A stretch of DNA of 8,938 bases from JAFGKM01 sp964403465 (GTDB lineage Bacteria; Ratteibacteria; UBA8468; B48-G9; JAFGKM01): contig CAYOFY010000064.1 of NCBI GenBank assembly GCA_964403465.1, forward strand, positions 1 through 8,938, read 5' to 3'. Shown piece by piece: positions 1 through 7,580 of this stretch. A program made the translations under genes and the position numbers. The stretch's first letter is position 1. Each line of letters begins with the position of its first letter. The notes under the pieces are model-generated. The model saw nothing but the letters and a program-made list of their open reading frames with translations, was not told the DNA's origin and did not search any database.

Positions 1-54
1 AACCAGCAACCAACGGATTATGAGTCCGCTGCTCTGCCCTTGAGCTACGGGTCC
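1..54 (-). tRNA. tRNA with CAT anticodon, probably tRNA-Ile2 (3' end cut by window edge)
   Basis: Read on the minus strand, the sequence begins GGACCCGTAGCTC at 54 and shows a D-arm followed by a 5-bp anticodon stem (GCGGA/TCCGT) around the 7-nt loop CTCATAA. The anticodon CAT lies at 22-20. About 20 nt of the 3' part (rest of the T arm, acceptor strand, CCA) lie outside the window. A CAT anticodon can mean initiator Met, elongator Met or Ile2, whose C34 is changed to lysidine by TilS. The run from the anticodon loop through the variable region and into the T arm (CTCATAATC..TTGGT.GCTGGTT) is close to what I remember of E. coli ileX, so Ile2 is favoured. A promoter sits just upstream at 76-103. 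Confidence 0.9.
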
Positions 55-75
55 TTTCGCAAAATCTGTCCTAAT

Positions 76-103
76 ATTATACTGCTTTCAACGGAAATTT
101 CAA
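76..103 (-). promoter_or_regulatory. sigma70-type promoter for the tRNA
   Basis: On the minus strand a TTGAAA box (103-98) is followed after 16 nt by a perfect TATAAT (81-76). This places the transcription start near 70, about 15 nt before the tRNA 5' end, a normal distance for a tRNA gene. Confidence 0.7.
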
Positions 104-127
104 TACCGGTTCTTGTATGCATTGAAC

Positions 128-156
128 TTGACTTTACTGTGGCGTCTGTCTAATAT
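128..156 (+). promoter_or_regulatory. sigma70-type promoter for the GH32-like gene
   Basis: TTGACT (128-133), a 17-nt spacer, then TAATAT (151-156). The predicted start near 163 leaves a leader of about 30 nt that carries the purine-rich ribosome binding site AGGGGGG (179-185) ahead of the ATG at 194. With the tRNA promoter at 76-103 this accounts for most of the 55-193 spacer. I see no operator or riboswitch here. Confidence 0.6.
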
Positions 157-193
157 AATTGAAGGTTCACCAGGATACAGGGGGGTATAAAAC

Positions 194-1690
194 ATGCTGT
201 ACAGACCGGGACCGCACCTGCGGATGTGGGATACCTGGATGTTCTGCGAAGGGGATGATTTCCACCTGTTCACGCTAACCCAGCCGTACGGGAAACCCTC
301 GTGGGACAGGGTCTGCCATGCCGTCACAAGCGACTGGATAAACTGGCGGGAATGCCCGGACATAATTCTGCAGGGTGGAGGGGGCGAGTGGGATTCAAGC
401 GGTGTTCTCACGGGTTCCACCTTCCGCACCGCCGACGGGTACGGCATGACATACGGTTCAAGGCACATGGACAGGGAGAAGATAGGGCTCCTCTTTTCCA
501 GGGACCTCAACACCTGGACAAAGTATCCGGGCAACCCGGTGCTGTCTCCGTCCGGGCCTTACTACGAAGAGAGCCCGGGAGAGGTGAGCCATAACACGGT
601 GCAGTGGCGCGATGCATACGTCATACGCGAAAACAATACCTACGAGGCTTTTATCTGCGCGGGAGATCCCGAGAAACCAAAGACGCTCAACGGATGCGTT
701 GCCCGGGTGACATCAACTGATTTGATAGACTGGGAGTATCACCCGCCGATTGCTTCTCCGGGCAGGTACCTGGATATGGAGGTGCCGCAATATTTCCGGA
801 TGAACGGGTTCCACTACATACTCTTTTCCACCAGCGGGATATACAGGCATATCAACCTGCCGTCAAGAGAGATTGCGACAGGGACTTTCTATCTGATGGC
901 GGAAGATAAATACGGCGATTACCGGGTTCCGGAAGACAATATGCTGATAGGTTCGGGACAGGGCAGGTTTGACTGTTACGTGGGCAAGGTTATTGAGACT
1001 GACGAGGGGTTGTTGCTCTATCACCATATCTGCGGTTACCGGACGGCATTCGCCTCTCCCAAGACTGTACGTCAGAACACCGATGGAACTCTTTGCCTTG
1101 AGCGCTGGAAGGGGATGGATAATCTTAAAGGAGAAAAACAGGTTGACCTCTCTTCATCCGGGCAGGTTCTCAGGGCATCAGGGAAATATCCGGTGGGCGC
1201 ATGGCACAGGGACAGGGATATATTGAAAGGAGAGGCCGGTCCGGCAATGAGCGCGTGGATTTTTGACAGGTTGCCGGGGGATTTTGCGGCAGAATGCACG
1301 GTTGATGTTTCAGGTGCTGCGAGGGCCGGCGTCATATTCCGCATCCAGGACAGCGATGTCCGGTCTGAAAGGGGCTGGGCGGTTTCCATTGACAGGGAAC
1401 GTTCCCGCATTGAACTCTGCCGTCCGGTACTCCAGTGCCGTACCTCCCTGCGCCTGGACCCGCTTGATGTCATATACGGACCTGTCCCTGAAAAATGCAC
1501 GATAGAGATTTTTATGCGGGACTCGTACATTGAGGTGTATGTCAACCGGTGTCCCTGTTTCATTCTCAATGCGTCCGTTGTTACCGCCTCGGAGCATGCG
1601 AAGGACGGGAAATTCGGTATCTTCGTGGAAAACGGCAGTGCCGGCTTTGCCAGTCTCTGCGTCAGGGAAATACCGGGCAGTGAATTTTGA
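194..1690 (+). CDS. GH32-like (clan GH-J) five-bladed beta-propeller glycoside hydrolase
   Basis: Predicted intracellular glycosidase of 498 aa, in the size range of GH32 enzymes (invertase, levanase, sucrose-6-phosphate hydrolase). Propeller landmarks occur in family order. MWDTWMF (D13) sits where the WMNDPNG nucleophile block is expected. HLFTL (24-28), CHAVTSDWINW (41-51), SSGVLTGS (68-75) and SRDLNTWTKYPGNPVL (102-117) follow. WRDAYV (D140) matches the RDP block, and MEVPQYF (E196) matches the ECP acid/base block. Residues from about 350 onward look like a beta-sandwich C-terminal domain, as in GH32. There is no signal peptide or membrane segment. The NDPNG and RDP blocks are degenerate, so fructan or sucrose specificity should not be assumed, and a GH43 or GH68 relative is possible. 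The start is supported by AGGGGGG at 179-185. The gene converges on the GH95-like gene with a 20-base gap and no visible terminator. Confidence 0.8.
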   Translation: MLYRPGPHLRMWDTWMFCEGDDFHLFTLTQPYGKPSWDRVCHAVTSDWINWRECPDIILQGGGGEWDSSGVLTGSTFRTADGYGMTYGSRHMDREKIGLLFSRDLNTWTKYPGNPVLSPSGPYYEESPGEVSHNTVQWRDAYVIRENNTYEAFICAGDPEKPKTLNGCVARVTSTDLIDWEYHPPIASPGRYLDMEVPQYFRMNGFHYILFSTSGIYRHINLPSREIATGTFYLMAEDKYGDYRVPEDNMLIGSGQGRFDCYVGKVIETDEGLLLYHHICGYRTAFASPKTVRQNTDGTLCLERWKGMDNLKGEKQVDLSSSGQVLRASGKYPVGAWHRDRDILKGEAGPAMSAWIFDRLPGDFAAECTVDVSGAARAGVIFRIQDSDVRSERGWAVSIDRERSRIELCRPVLQCRTSLRLDPLDVIYGPVPEKCTIEIFMRDSYIEVYVNRCPCFILNASVVTASEHAKDGKFGIFVENGSAGFASLCVREIPGSEF

Positions 1691-1710
1691 AACGGAAGGA
1701 TATTGTTCTG

Positions 1711-4149
1711 TCAGGCAGGTGAGAGAAGGTATGTTTTGTTCTTCTCAGTCCTGAAACCACAGGTCTTTTCCACATCCATTTCTGCGGCAACCGTCACTCC
1801 GCTTTTATCCACAACCCTGATATTTTCCCAGGGGCTGAGGACACGGCAGTGGCAGCCATGCAAACTCTCAATCTCAAGGGTCTTCACGCAGCCACCCGAC
1901 CATGTTGCGCTGACAAGGAATGCTCCCTCCGCTCTAAGGTTTTCAAAACTCGCGTCAATATTTGCGGGCCATGCCGGGAAGACACGTATGATCCCGTCCC
2001 AGCTCTGCAGCATCATTTCCTGCAGGGGTGCTATGACTCCCAGTGACTCGGTCCATGCCCCGCAGTGACCGTAGACGGAAACCGCCATTGCCCGTATGAG
2101 CCCGTTCGGCTGGCGCCATCGTTCAATCAGTTCCCTGAAACGGGGGAAATCCTTTTCAACCCTGAATTCTCCGGAACGGATATACTGCATTGCCAGCCAG
2201 GGATAGTGTCCGAAATACCATGCATAGACGTAATCGGTGTACGCGGGCCAGGGGTCATCGTTATGGCGGGGGAGTCTGAACGAATAGCATGCGCTGAACT
2301 CCGGAGCGCATTTTTCGTAAATTTCTTTCTCCCTGCCATTTAAAACCCTGGCTGGTTTTCCGTCATCGCCTGCGCAGTTTTCAAGCCGGTCAGTCCATAC
2401 GGCCCGCAACCCGGAATCCAGACCAAGTATCTCACTTGCTCTTGCGGCCGCCCTCAGGCAGTAGCGCGCATGCTGCATGACCTGCGGTCTGTCGGTATAA
2501 TTCTCCGGTTTGCCCGTGAACCCGTCTTCTCCCTGGTTGGACGGAAAGATGTGGTACAATCCATCGTCGCCTTTTTTCATGAAATCCGTGTAGAAAAGGG
2601 CGCAGTCGCGTATTACCGGGTAACCTTCTCTGCGCAGCCATTCTTCATCCATCGTGTAAAGATACCGCCACCAGTACTGGTTTGCCGTCCAGCCGGTCAT
2701 GTAAGCCATGCGTCCCATGGGCACAACGCCCAGGGGGTCATCCGCGGCGAGTATCGGGTAACCGGTGAGCTGGATGAAGACTCCCCTGCATCCGTAATAG
2801 TCCCGCGCTATCTTCCTGCCGACCGGCAGAAAGTATTTTATCGCCTGGAAATAAGCGTCTCCCATCTCCACGTGATTTGCGGTGTAGTCGCCCCAGAACG
2901 GTTCCTGTATGTTATAGTTGGTGTGGTAGTCGCCGTGCCACTGCGAGTAGTCAGGCACGGTGCTGGGGAGAAAGAGGCCGGGTGGAACCGTGTCCGCGCG
3001 GTATGCGCAGCGTTTTGCGTGAAGCGTTTCATACCACAGGTTTTCCAGAAGGGGGTCGGATATTGAGACACTTGATTTTGACCAGAATTCCGCGGCGCTC
3101 TCCCTGTTTTCCGCCCGCCACTTGCCGATGGTGCTTTCCGGGTCCCTCACAAGTTGTTCATGAATCTCTTCAATCCTCTTTCCCGCATTCGCGCCGCTTC
3201 CCGTCGGGGTAACCTTGCTGTCCGGGGTATTTTCGCCGTTGCTGGCAACCGCCAAGACAAGCCATCCCCCGGTTGCACCGGCATGAGGTTCTATGGAAAT
3301 GTATGCCTCCCGAGTGGCCGTTTTTTTAACGGGGGTGATTCTTGCTTGCAATGCGAAAGGCGCTATCCGATAGCGGAAACCTTCGGTAAACAGAGGGTCA
3401 GGAGGGAAAACCTGTTCTATAAACGCAAGAGAACCCTCAACGGAGACCGAGGGCGGAGGCAGGGGGGTGGACTCCGGGTTGCACCAGTCCGGCTGGTACC
3501 CGTTGCGGAAGAAAGGAGTGTAATTCTCCGCGAATGTGTTTATGTGCGGGTCAGCCCAGCGGTAGAGAGTAAACCAGACAGGCAGCATCTCAACATGCGT
3601 CCTGGTCCTTTCGTCCCAGCCTTCCAGTTTCCACTTCAGGCAGAGCACATTTTCAGAAGGCGGTATGAAAGACTCAACTCCTATCGCTACACCTGACGGC
3701 CATGCGCAGGTTATATCTATTCTCGCCTCTTCTATGACGAGGCGCTGGCTGATTTTCAGACCTGACTGGTCAGGGGGCAGCTGCATTGAAAGTTCCCCGA
3801 CAGGCTTGGGGCACGGGTAGGGTCTCCTGTGGTAGCTCGGCGGCGAGCCGCAGCAGAGTTCCTTCATCCTTTTGGGGTTACTGGTACCACGCGTTGCTTC
3901 AACAGGTCCTCCGTAAGGGCCGCATCTCCATCCTTCGTCCCTTATGCCGCGCGCCACTTCCTCTATCCGGGCAGGGGCAGGGTCTTCACCCAGGTCAAGG
4001 CGGCGGTCCCAGACGTCTCCCTTGCCGAAGCGCCAGATGATCCTGTCCGCCGTCTGGTAGACGCTTACCGATATGTCGCCGTTTCCGAGCAGAAGTCCGT
4101 CCCCCGGATGGAGGACACGTTCGTTGATTTCAATCACGTGCGTTGCCAT
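1711..4149 (-). CDS. GH95-like (alpha/alpha)6 glycoside hydrolase
   Basis: An 812-aa protein with the layout of GH95-type enzymes, whose known members act on alpha-L-fucosides or alpha-L-galactosides. The N-terminal beta-domain has LLLGNGDISVSVY (19-31). A central helical barrel has WHGDYHTNYNIQEPFWG (404-420), matching the conserved W.x.D.x.N.x.Q block that carries catalytic-site Asn residues in the family. A loop PSNQGED (536-542) sits where family members carry the general-acid Glu in a PSxSPE-like motif. The His-rich C-terminal block I expect in typical GH95 enzymes is not obvious, so this is a divergent branch and specificity is unknown. The GNGDI..D.WD region (22-48) also resembles DUF5703-type N-domains. 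No signal peptide is seen. Its ATG is 2 nt past the btuD-like stop, with an AAAGGA binding site inside the btuD-like C-terminus, so the two genes are translationally coupled and presumably cotranscribed under the B12 riboswitch. Confidence 0.75.
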   Translation of the reverse strand: MATHVIEINERVLHPGDGLLLGNGDISVSVYQTADRIIWRFGKGDVWDRRLDLGEDPAPARIEEVARGIRDEGWRCGPYGGPVEATRGTSNPKRMKELCCGSPPSYHRRPYPCPKPVGELSMQLPPDQSGLKISQRLVIEEARIDITCAWPSGVAIGVESFIPPSENVLCLKWKLEGWDERTRTHVEMLPVWFTLYRWADPHINTFAENYTPFFRNGYQPDWCNPESTPLPPPSVSVEGSLAFIEQVFPPDPLFTEGFRYRIAPFALQARITPVKKTATREAYISIEPHAGATGGWLVLAVASNGENTPDSKVTPTGSGANAGKRIEEIHEQLVRDPESTIGKWRAENRESAAEFWSKSSVSISDPLLENLWYETLHAKRCAYRADTVPPGLFLPSTVPDYSQWHGDYHTNYNIQEPFWGDYTANHVEMGDAYFQAIKYFLPVGRKIARDYYGCRGVFIQLTGYPILAADDPLGVVPMGRMAYMTGWTANQYWWRYLYTMDEEWLRREGYPVIRDCALFYTDFMKKGDDGLYHIFPSNQGEDGFTGKPENYTDRPQVMQHARYCLRAAARASEILGLDSGLRAVWTDRLENCAGDDGKPARVLNGREKEIYEKCAPEFSACYSFRLPRHNDDPWPAYTDYVYAWYFGHYPWLAMQYIRSGEFRVEKDFPRFRELIERWRQPNGLIRAMAVSVYGHCGAWTESLGVIAPLQEMMLQSWDGIIRVFPAWPANIDASFENLRAEGAFLVSATWSGGCVKTLEIESLHGCHCRVLSPWENIRVVDKSGVTVAAEMDVEKTCGFRTEKNKTYLLSPA

Positions 4150-4151
4150 AA

Positions 4152-4949
4152 TTATCTATCCTTTGTGCCGGCCAGCATATCTTCCGGTATCCCGAAGACG
4201 TAGGGCTTGCCGGAGTGCGGGTTCCTGTAAACAAGCACCCTGGTTTCATATACCTGCTCTATGTTCTGAAACGTCAATACTTCCTCAACGGTGCCGTGGC
4301 AGAAGACCTCGCCGCTCCTTAACATCAAAAGCCGCGAGCAGTATTCAGAGGCGAGGTTCAGGTCGTGGAGTACCGATATGACCGTTATCCCCGAACGGTT
4401 GAGGTTTCTTATCACGTCCATTATCTTGAAGATATGCCCTATGTCAAGGTGGGACGTGGGTTCGTCCAGTACCAGGAGGCGCGGTTCCTGCGCGATTGCC
4501 TGCGCGAGGAATACACGCTGTCTTTCGCCGTCGGACAATTCCTGGATTTTCCTGTCGTCATAATCGCCGATTCCAAGTTTTTCCAGGACGGTGCTGACGG
4601 TCTTCCTGTCCCTTTCAGACAGACTGCCGTACCTGCCGGTGTGGGGAAACCTGCCCATGGAAACGAATTCCTCAACCGTGTATGTGAACGAGACGTCAAT
4701 GCCGGAGGGCAGGAACGAGACCTTCCTGGCGTACCGGCCGGCAGGTGTCTTCCCGATATCCTCACCGTCAAGATATATTCTTCCGGAAGACGGCTTGAGT
4801 ATCCTGGTAATGATTTTCAGGAGCGTGGTTTTGCCGGAGCCGTTGGGTCCTATTATGCCCAGGAATTCGCCGTCTTTTATTTCCGCTGACAGGTCCCTGA
4901 TTATTCTGTCCCTTCCGTATGAAAAGCTCACGTTATTTATGCGCAACAT
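4152..4949 (-). CDS. btuD: ABC transporter ATP-binding protein, cobalamin/iron-siderophore type (BtuD-like)
   Basis: A 265-aa cytoplasmic ATPase that would power vitamin B12 import with the adjacent permease. Visible motifs are Walker A GPNGSGKT (34-41), signature LSDGE (138-142; usual form LSGGE), Walker B LLVLDEP (158-164, catalytic E163) and H-loop H195 in VLHDLN. The segment VSMGRFPHTGRY (96-107) is typical of the BtuD/FecE/FhuC family. The Q-loop is odd: relatives read V-P-Q before the next helix, but here it is FLPSG with Ser at 82 (codon TCC at 4706-4704), so the usual Gln that contacts Mg2+ and the coupling interface is absent. The ATG directly abuts the btuC-like stop codon (TAAATG), with GGGAG upstream. 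Substrate is assigned from the riboswitch and BtuF/BtuC neighbours; sequence alone could equally be a siderophore ATPase. Confidence 0.9.
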   Translation of the reverse strand: MLRINNVSFSYGRDRIIRDLSAEIKDGEFLGIIGPNGSGKTTLLKIITRILKPSSGRIYLDGEDIGKTPAGRYARKVSFLPSGIDVSFTYTVEEFVSMGRFPHTGRYGSLSERDRKTVSTVLEKLGIGDYDDRKIQELSDGERQRVFLAQAIAQEPRLLVLDEPTSHLDIGHIFKIMDVIRNLNRSGITVISVLHDLNLASEYCSRLLMLRSGEVFCHGTVEEVLTFQNIEQVYETRVLVYRNPHSGKPYVFGIPEDMLAGTKDR

Positions 4950-5909
4950 TTACCACATCTCCCTGTACCGGCCTCTCAGCAGTATTGACAGAAAGAAGAG
5001 CCCGCCGAAAAAACCGGTTATGACGCCGACGGGTATCTCCACGGGCCTTATGAGCGTTCTTGCAAGTGTGTCGGCAAGAACGAGAAAACTTCCCCCTGCC
5101 AGAAAATTCACCGGCAACGACCTTCTGTGCGTTGAGCCGAAGAAGAACCTTGTCATGTGCGGGATAATGAGTCCTACGAAGCCGATGATGCCGGCAAGAC
5201 TGACGCAGAAACCCACGATGATACAGCAGAGGAGCAGGGCAACTTTTTTTTCTCTTTCCATGTCCAGGCCCATGGACACCGCCTTTTCCTCTCCGATGCT
5301 CATGAGGTCGTAAACCCTGCCGGAAAGAACCATGAATGCGGAAATGAGCGTTATGAATACCATGCCGGCTGAAAGCAGGCGGCCCGGAAAATAGGAAATA
5401 TCGCCTATGAGCCATAACATCGTTGACTGGAACTGTTCGTTCCGGACAACCGCCATGACAAAGAGCACAAACGAGGAGAAAAGAAAGTTGAGGGCGACGC
5501 CCAGGAGTATCACGGTGGGATTGGAAAACCTTCTCCTGATTGATGCGAGCAGGACTATCATTATGCTTATCACCGCGCCGAGGAAGGCGAAAAATGGGAT
5601 AACTGTCACCTTGCCCAGCAGCACCCCGAGACATATTCCCAGGGAAGCCCCTCCGGAAATGCCCAGGGTGTAACTCTCCGCCAGGGGGTTTTTCAGTACC
5701 GCCTGCAAAACAGCGCCTGTCACGGATAGTCCTGCACCCACGATGAACCCGGCCATGACGCGGGGGATTCTCAGATGGAAGAGGATTGTCTTATCTGTCT
5801 CCGAGAGGGAAAGGAAACGCATGAGCCCGAAGAATTCGGTGCCGAGAGACAGCCCTGCCGCTATCGCAAGGACAGATATGATACAGACTGCGATGTATTT
5901 AATCTTCAT
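4950..5909 (-). CDS. btuC: FecCD/BtuC-family ABC transporter permease, probable cobalamin permease
   Basis: A 319-aa integral inner-membrane protein, normal length for the family and consistent with about ten helices, which would form the homodimeric channel. Family marks include LRIPRVMAGFIVGAG (46-60), LQAVLKNPLAESYTLGISGGA (69-88), the coupling-region segment IGEEKAVSMGLD (205-216), GFVGLIIPHMTR (243-254), LADTLAR (278-284) and EIPVGVITGFFGG (291-303). The start overlaps the btuF-like stop by 11 nt. I see no good ribosome binding site of its own, so translation is probably coupled. BtuC and FecC/FhuB-type permeases are hard to separate by motif; the cobalamin riboswitch upstream decides the call. 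Confidence 0.92.
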   Translation of the reverse strand: MKIKYIAVCIISVLAIAAGLSLGTEFFGLMRFLSLSETDKTILFHLRIPRVMAGFIVGAGLSVTGAVLQAVLKNPLAESYTLGISGGASLGICLGVLLGKVTVIPFFAFLGAVISIMIVLLASIRRRFSNPTVILLGVALNFLFSSFVLFVMAVVRNEQFQSTMLWLIGDISYFPGRLLSAGMVFITLISAFMVLSGRVYDLMSIGEEKAVSMGLDMEREKKVALLLCCIIVGFCVSLAGIIGFVGLIIPHMTRFFFGSTHRRSLPVNFLAGGSFLVLADTLARTLIRPVEIPVGVITGFFGGLFFLSILLRGRYREMW

Positions 5910-6726
5910 CCGGAGTATTAAGATACATCATTTTGTAGAGAGTTTCAACGGAATCAACGAAACTTGCAGGCGTGGGGCTTCCTATGACTGTTGGCTCAAT
6001 GCCCTCTATTTTTTTCTGTTTCACCGCCGCGGTATCCCTGAGGCGTTCCCAGAGAATGACGGATTCTTCCTCCATCCTGAGAAAGACGATGACCTGGGGG
6101 TTGCGTCTTATGACTTCTTCAACGCTGCACGGGAACCACTTCTTGTTCACGTCGTCAAATACATTCCTTCCTCCGGCATATTCAATCATGCCGTTGATGT
6201 ACGTGGCACATCCCGTGGTGAAGAGCGGCTTGAACCCGAGAATGAAGAATACTCTTTTCCTGCTCCCCGCTTTTTCAGCCTGTTGCCTGATTTTTTCCAG
6301 GCGCAGTCTCTGTTCTCTGACAATGAGGCCGGCCTTTGCGCTTTCATTGAGTCCGTTCCCGAGCAAGACGAGATTGTTGCAGATATCCTCAAACGTGTGC
6401 AACTGGTCAAGAACGAGGGTTTTTACGCCGAGTTGCCTGAGTTTTTCAAGCGATTCCGGCCTGTTGCCCTCCTTTGAGCCGATGACAATGCCGGGTTTGA
6501 GAGCCAGTATCTTTTCAATGTTTGGCTCAAGCAGCGTCCCGATGATTTCCTTCCCCTTTTTTCTCCCGGGGCTGTCGTGAACCGTGAGCCCGACGATGTT
6601 TTTCTCCATGCCCAGCAGTGATATATTCTCGGTAACATAGGGGCCGAGAGAGACTATCCGCAAACCTTCCGCCCTCGCAAATAAAGGTGCAGATATTACC
6701 CAGAGAAATATTATATATTTTTTCAT
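5899..6726 (-). CDS. btuF: BtuF-like periplasmic cobalamin-binding protein
   Basis: A 275-aa class III (TroA/BtuF-type) substrate-binding protein. The N-terminus MKKYIIFLWVISAPLFARA is a signal peptide with cleavage likely after ARA (position 19), giving a periplasmic protein with no lipobox Cys. The mature part shows the family's two-lobe pattern: LRIVSLGPYVTENISLLG (22-39), then LEPNIEKILALKPGIVIGS (66-84), a long linker helix, and a C-terminal lobe with YAGGRNVF and EEVIRRNPQVIVF. It should bind corrinoid and deliver it to the BtuC-like permease. An in-frame ATG at 6753 would add nine residues before the signal peptide and overlap the upstream gene by 26 nt. I chose 6726 because it starts a clean signal peptide and lies 1 nt after the pseudopilin stop (TGAGATG). 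Confidence 0.88.
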   Translation of the reverse strand: MKKYIIFLWVISAPLFARAEGLRIVSLGPYVTENISLLGMEKNIVGLTVHDSPGRKKGKEIIGTLLEPNIEKILALKPGIVIGSKEGNRPESLEKLRQLGVKTLVLDQLHTFEDICNNLVLLGNGLNESAKAGLIVREQRLRLEKIRQQAEKAGSRKRVFFILGFKPLFTTGCATYINGMIEYAGGRNVFDDVNKKWFPCSVEEVIRRNPQVIVFLRMEEESVILWERLRDTAAVKQKKIEGIEPTVIGSPTPASFVDSVETLYKMMYLNTPDED

Positions 6727-6727
6727 C

Positions 6728-7438
6728 TCACTCAAGGTCATACATATCGTCATTTTCAGAAATATCTGCCAGGTTCGGGTCGCTGGGACTTATGTTGTAT
6801 TTCTGTCCGGTTGAATGCACGCTCCCGTCAACAAACGCCACGTTGGCAAAACCGTTGTGCCGGAAGTGGACCACGGGACCGAGCGCGTATGCATTCCTGA
6901 AAGGGTCGCTGGGAGCCCTCAGATAGTTATTTCCCTCGGTTTTGCCTGAGGAACTGTTGAAATATGCGCTGTCTGCAAGAAGGGCTGTTCCTGATGGGTC
7001 CTTTACCATTGATAATTTTACCGGCGGATTTGCCACTCCGTCTCCCCCTATATGAGTCATATTATATCCATAACCGGTGTAGGGCCTGTCGCTTCCTGTG
7101 ATTTTGAAAGAAGGGCACTGCCATACCTTGCCCGAAGGGCAATAGGGTGAAATAATTCCTCCCTTCGTTTTCTCCGGGTTGACCTCCCACCCTTCATATT
7201 CAATATAGAAATCCCAGCTGTTTGTCCATGACCAGTCGTCCGCCATATAATAACTCGGCGGGAAATATTCCCCGTAGTCCTGAACGTACATCATGAAGGC
7301 AAGCGTCAGCTGCCGCAGGTTGTTCATGCAGACCGCGCCCCTGGATTTTTCCCTTGCCTTGCTGAGCGCCGGAAGCAGCATCGCCGCCAGAATCGCGATT
7401 ATCGCGATTACAACCAGCAACTCTATCAACGTGAATCC
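6728..7438 (-). CDS. pseudopilin-like protein with H-X9-DG motif (5' end lost in assembly gap)
   Basis: 236 residues are visible, starting at the glycine of GFTLIELLVVIAIIAIL, the type IV prepilin cleavage/methylation motif. The few leader residues before that Gly fall inside the N run. The hydrophobic helix is followed by LLPALSKAREKSRGAVC and LRQLTLAFMMYVQDYGEYFPP, then a soluble domain with three Cys. Near the C-terminus is HNGFANVAFVDGSVH, the H-X9-DG motif of the large DUF1559-like families in Planctomycetota and Lentisphaerota. Such proteins are secreted and inner-membrane anchored; their jobs are mostly unknown. The gene ends 1 nt before the btuF-like ATG, so it looks like part of the B12 operon, which is unexpected. 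The exact start and any rearrangement in the gap cannot be seen. Confidence 0.85.
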   Translation of the reverse strand, partial: GFTLIELLVVIAIIAILAAMLLPALSKAREKSRGAVCMNNLRQLTLAFMMYVQDYGEYFPPSYYMADDWSWTNSWDFYIEYEGWEVNPEKTKGGIISPYCPSGKVWQCPSFKITGSDRPYTGYGYNMTHIGGDGVANPPVKLSMVKDPSGTALLADSAYFNSSSGKTEGNNYLRAPSDPFRNAYALGPVVHFRHNGFANVAFVDGSVHSTGQKYNISPSDPNLADISENDDMYDLE

Positions 7439-7538
7439 NNNNNNNNNNNNNNNNNNNNNNNNNNNNNNNNNNNNNNNNNNNNNNNNNNNNNNNNNNNNNN
7501 NNNNNNNNNNNNNNNNNNNNNNNNNNNNNNNNNNNNNN
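7439..7538. other. assembly gap, 100 N
   Basis: Exactly 100 N, the conventional placeholder for a gap of unknown length. The left flank begins at the first codon of GFTLIE in the pseudopilin gene, and the right flank ends at a GGAGG ribosome binding site on the same strand. The true gap could therefore be only tens of bases (start codon plus a short leader peptide), but a larger missing piece cannot be excluded. Any reading frame drawn through the N is not real. Confidence 0.98.
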
Positions 7539-7543
7539 CCTCC
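7539..7543 (-). promoter_or_regulatory. ribosome binding site GGAGG at the gap edge
   Basis: The minus strand reads TTATTATCCGGAGG directly after the terminator T-run and stops at the gap. GGAGG is a full anti-SD match. It probably serves the pseudopilin gene whose leader peptide is in the gap, or else an unseen gene lying within it. Confidence 0.55.
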
Positions 7544-7550
7544 GGATAAT

Positions 7551-7580
7551 AAAAAAGCCCGCCACGAAATTATGGCGGGC
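7551..7580 (-). terminator. intrinsic terminator of the cobalamin riboswitch leader
   Basis: On the minus strand GCCCGCCA (7580-7573) and TGGCGGGC (7564-7557) form a perfect 8-bp GC-rich stem with an 8-nt loop, followed at once by six T (7556-7551). It lies between the riboswitch and the first operon gene, so it is best read as the expression platform. The CGGGC at 7603-7599, in and next to the loop of the preceding hairpin, can pair with the GCCCG of the 5' arm and may act as antiterminator. Confidence 0.88.

Noticed and set aside
2470..3696. Plus-strand open frames (2470-3066 and 3154-3696)
   Set aside because: They lie antisense within the GH95-like gene, have no ribosome binding site or family signature, and reflect the GC-rich codon pattern of the true gene.
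5743..6580. Plus-strand open frames opposite the btuF-like gene
   Set aside because: The minus strand encodes a clear signal peptide and binding-protein fold here, so these are antisense shadows.
4152..6726. Transporter as a siderophore or heme importer (Fec/Fhu/Hmu)
   Set aside because: The family motifs allow it, but the upstream cobalamin riboswitch with a clear promoter and terminator points to cobalamin.
6724..6753. Start of the btuF-like gene at ATG 6753
   Set aside because: It would put nine polar residues ahead of a complete signal peptide and overlap the upstream gene by 26 nt. The ATG at 6726 fits better.
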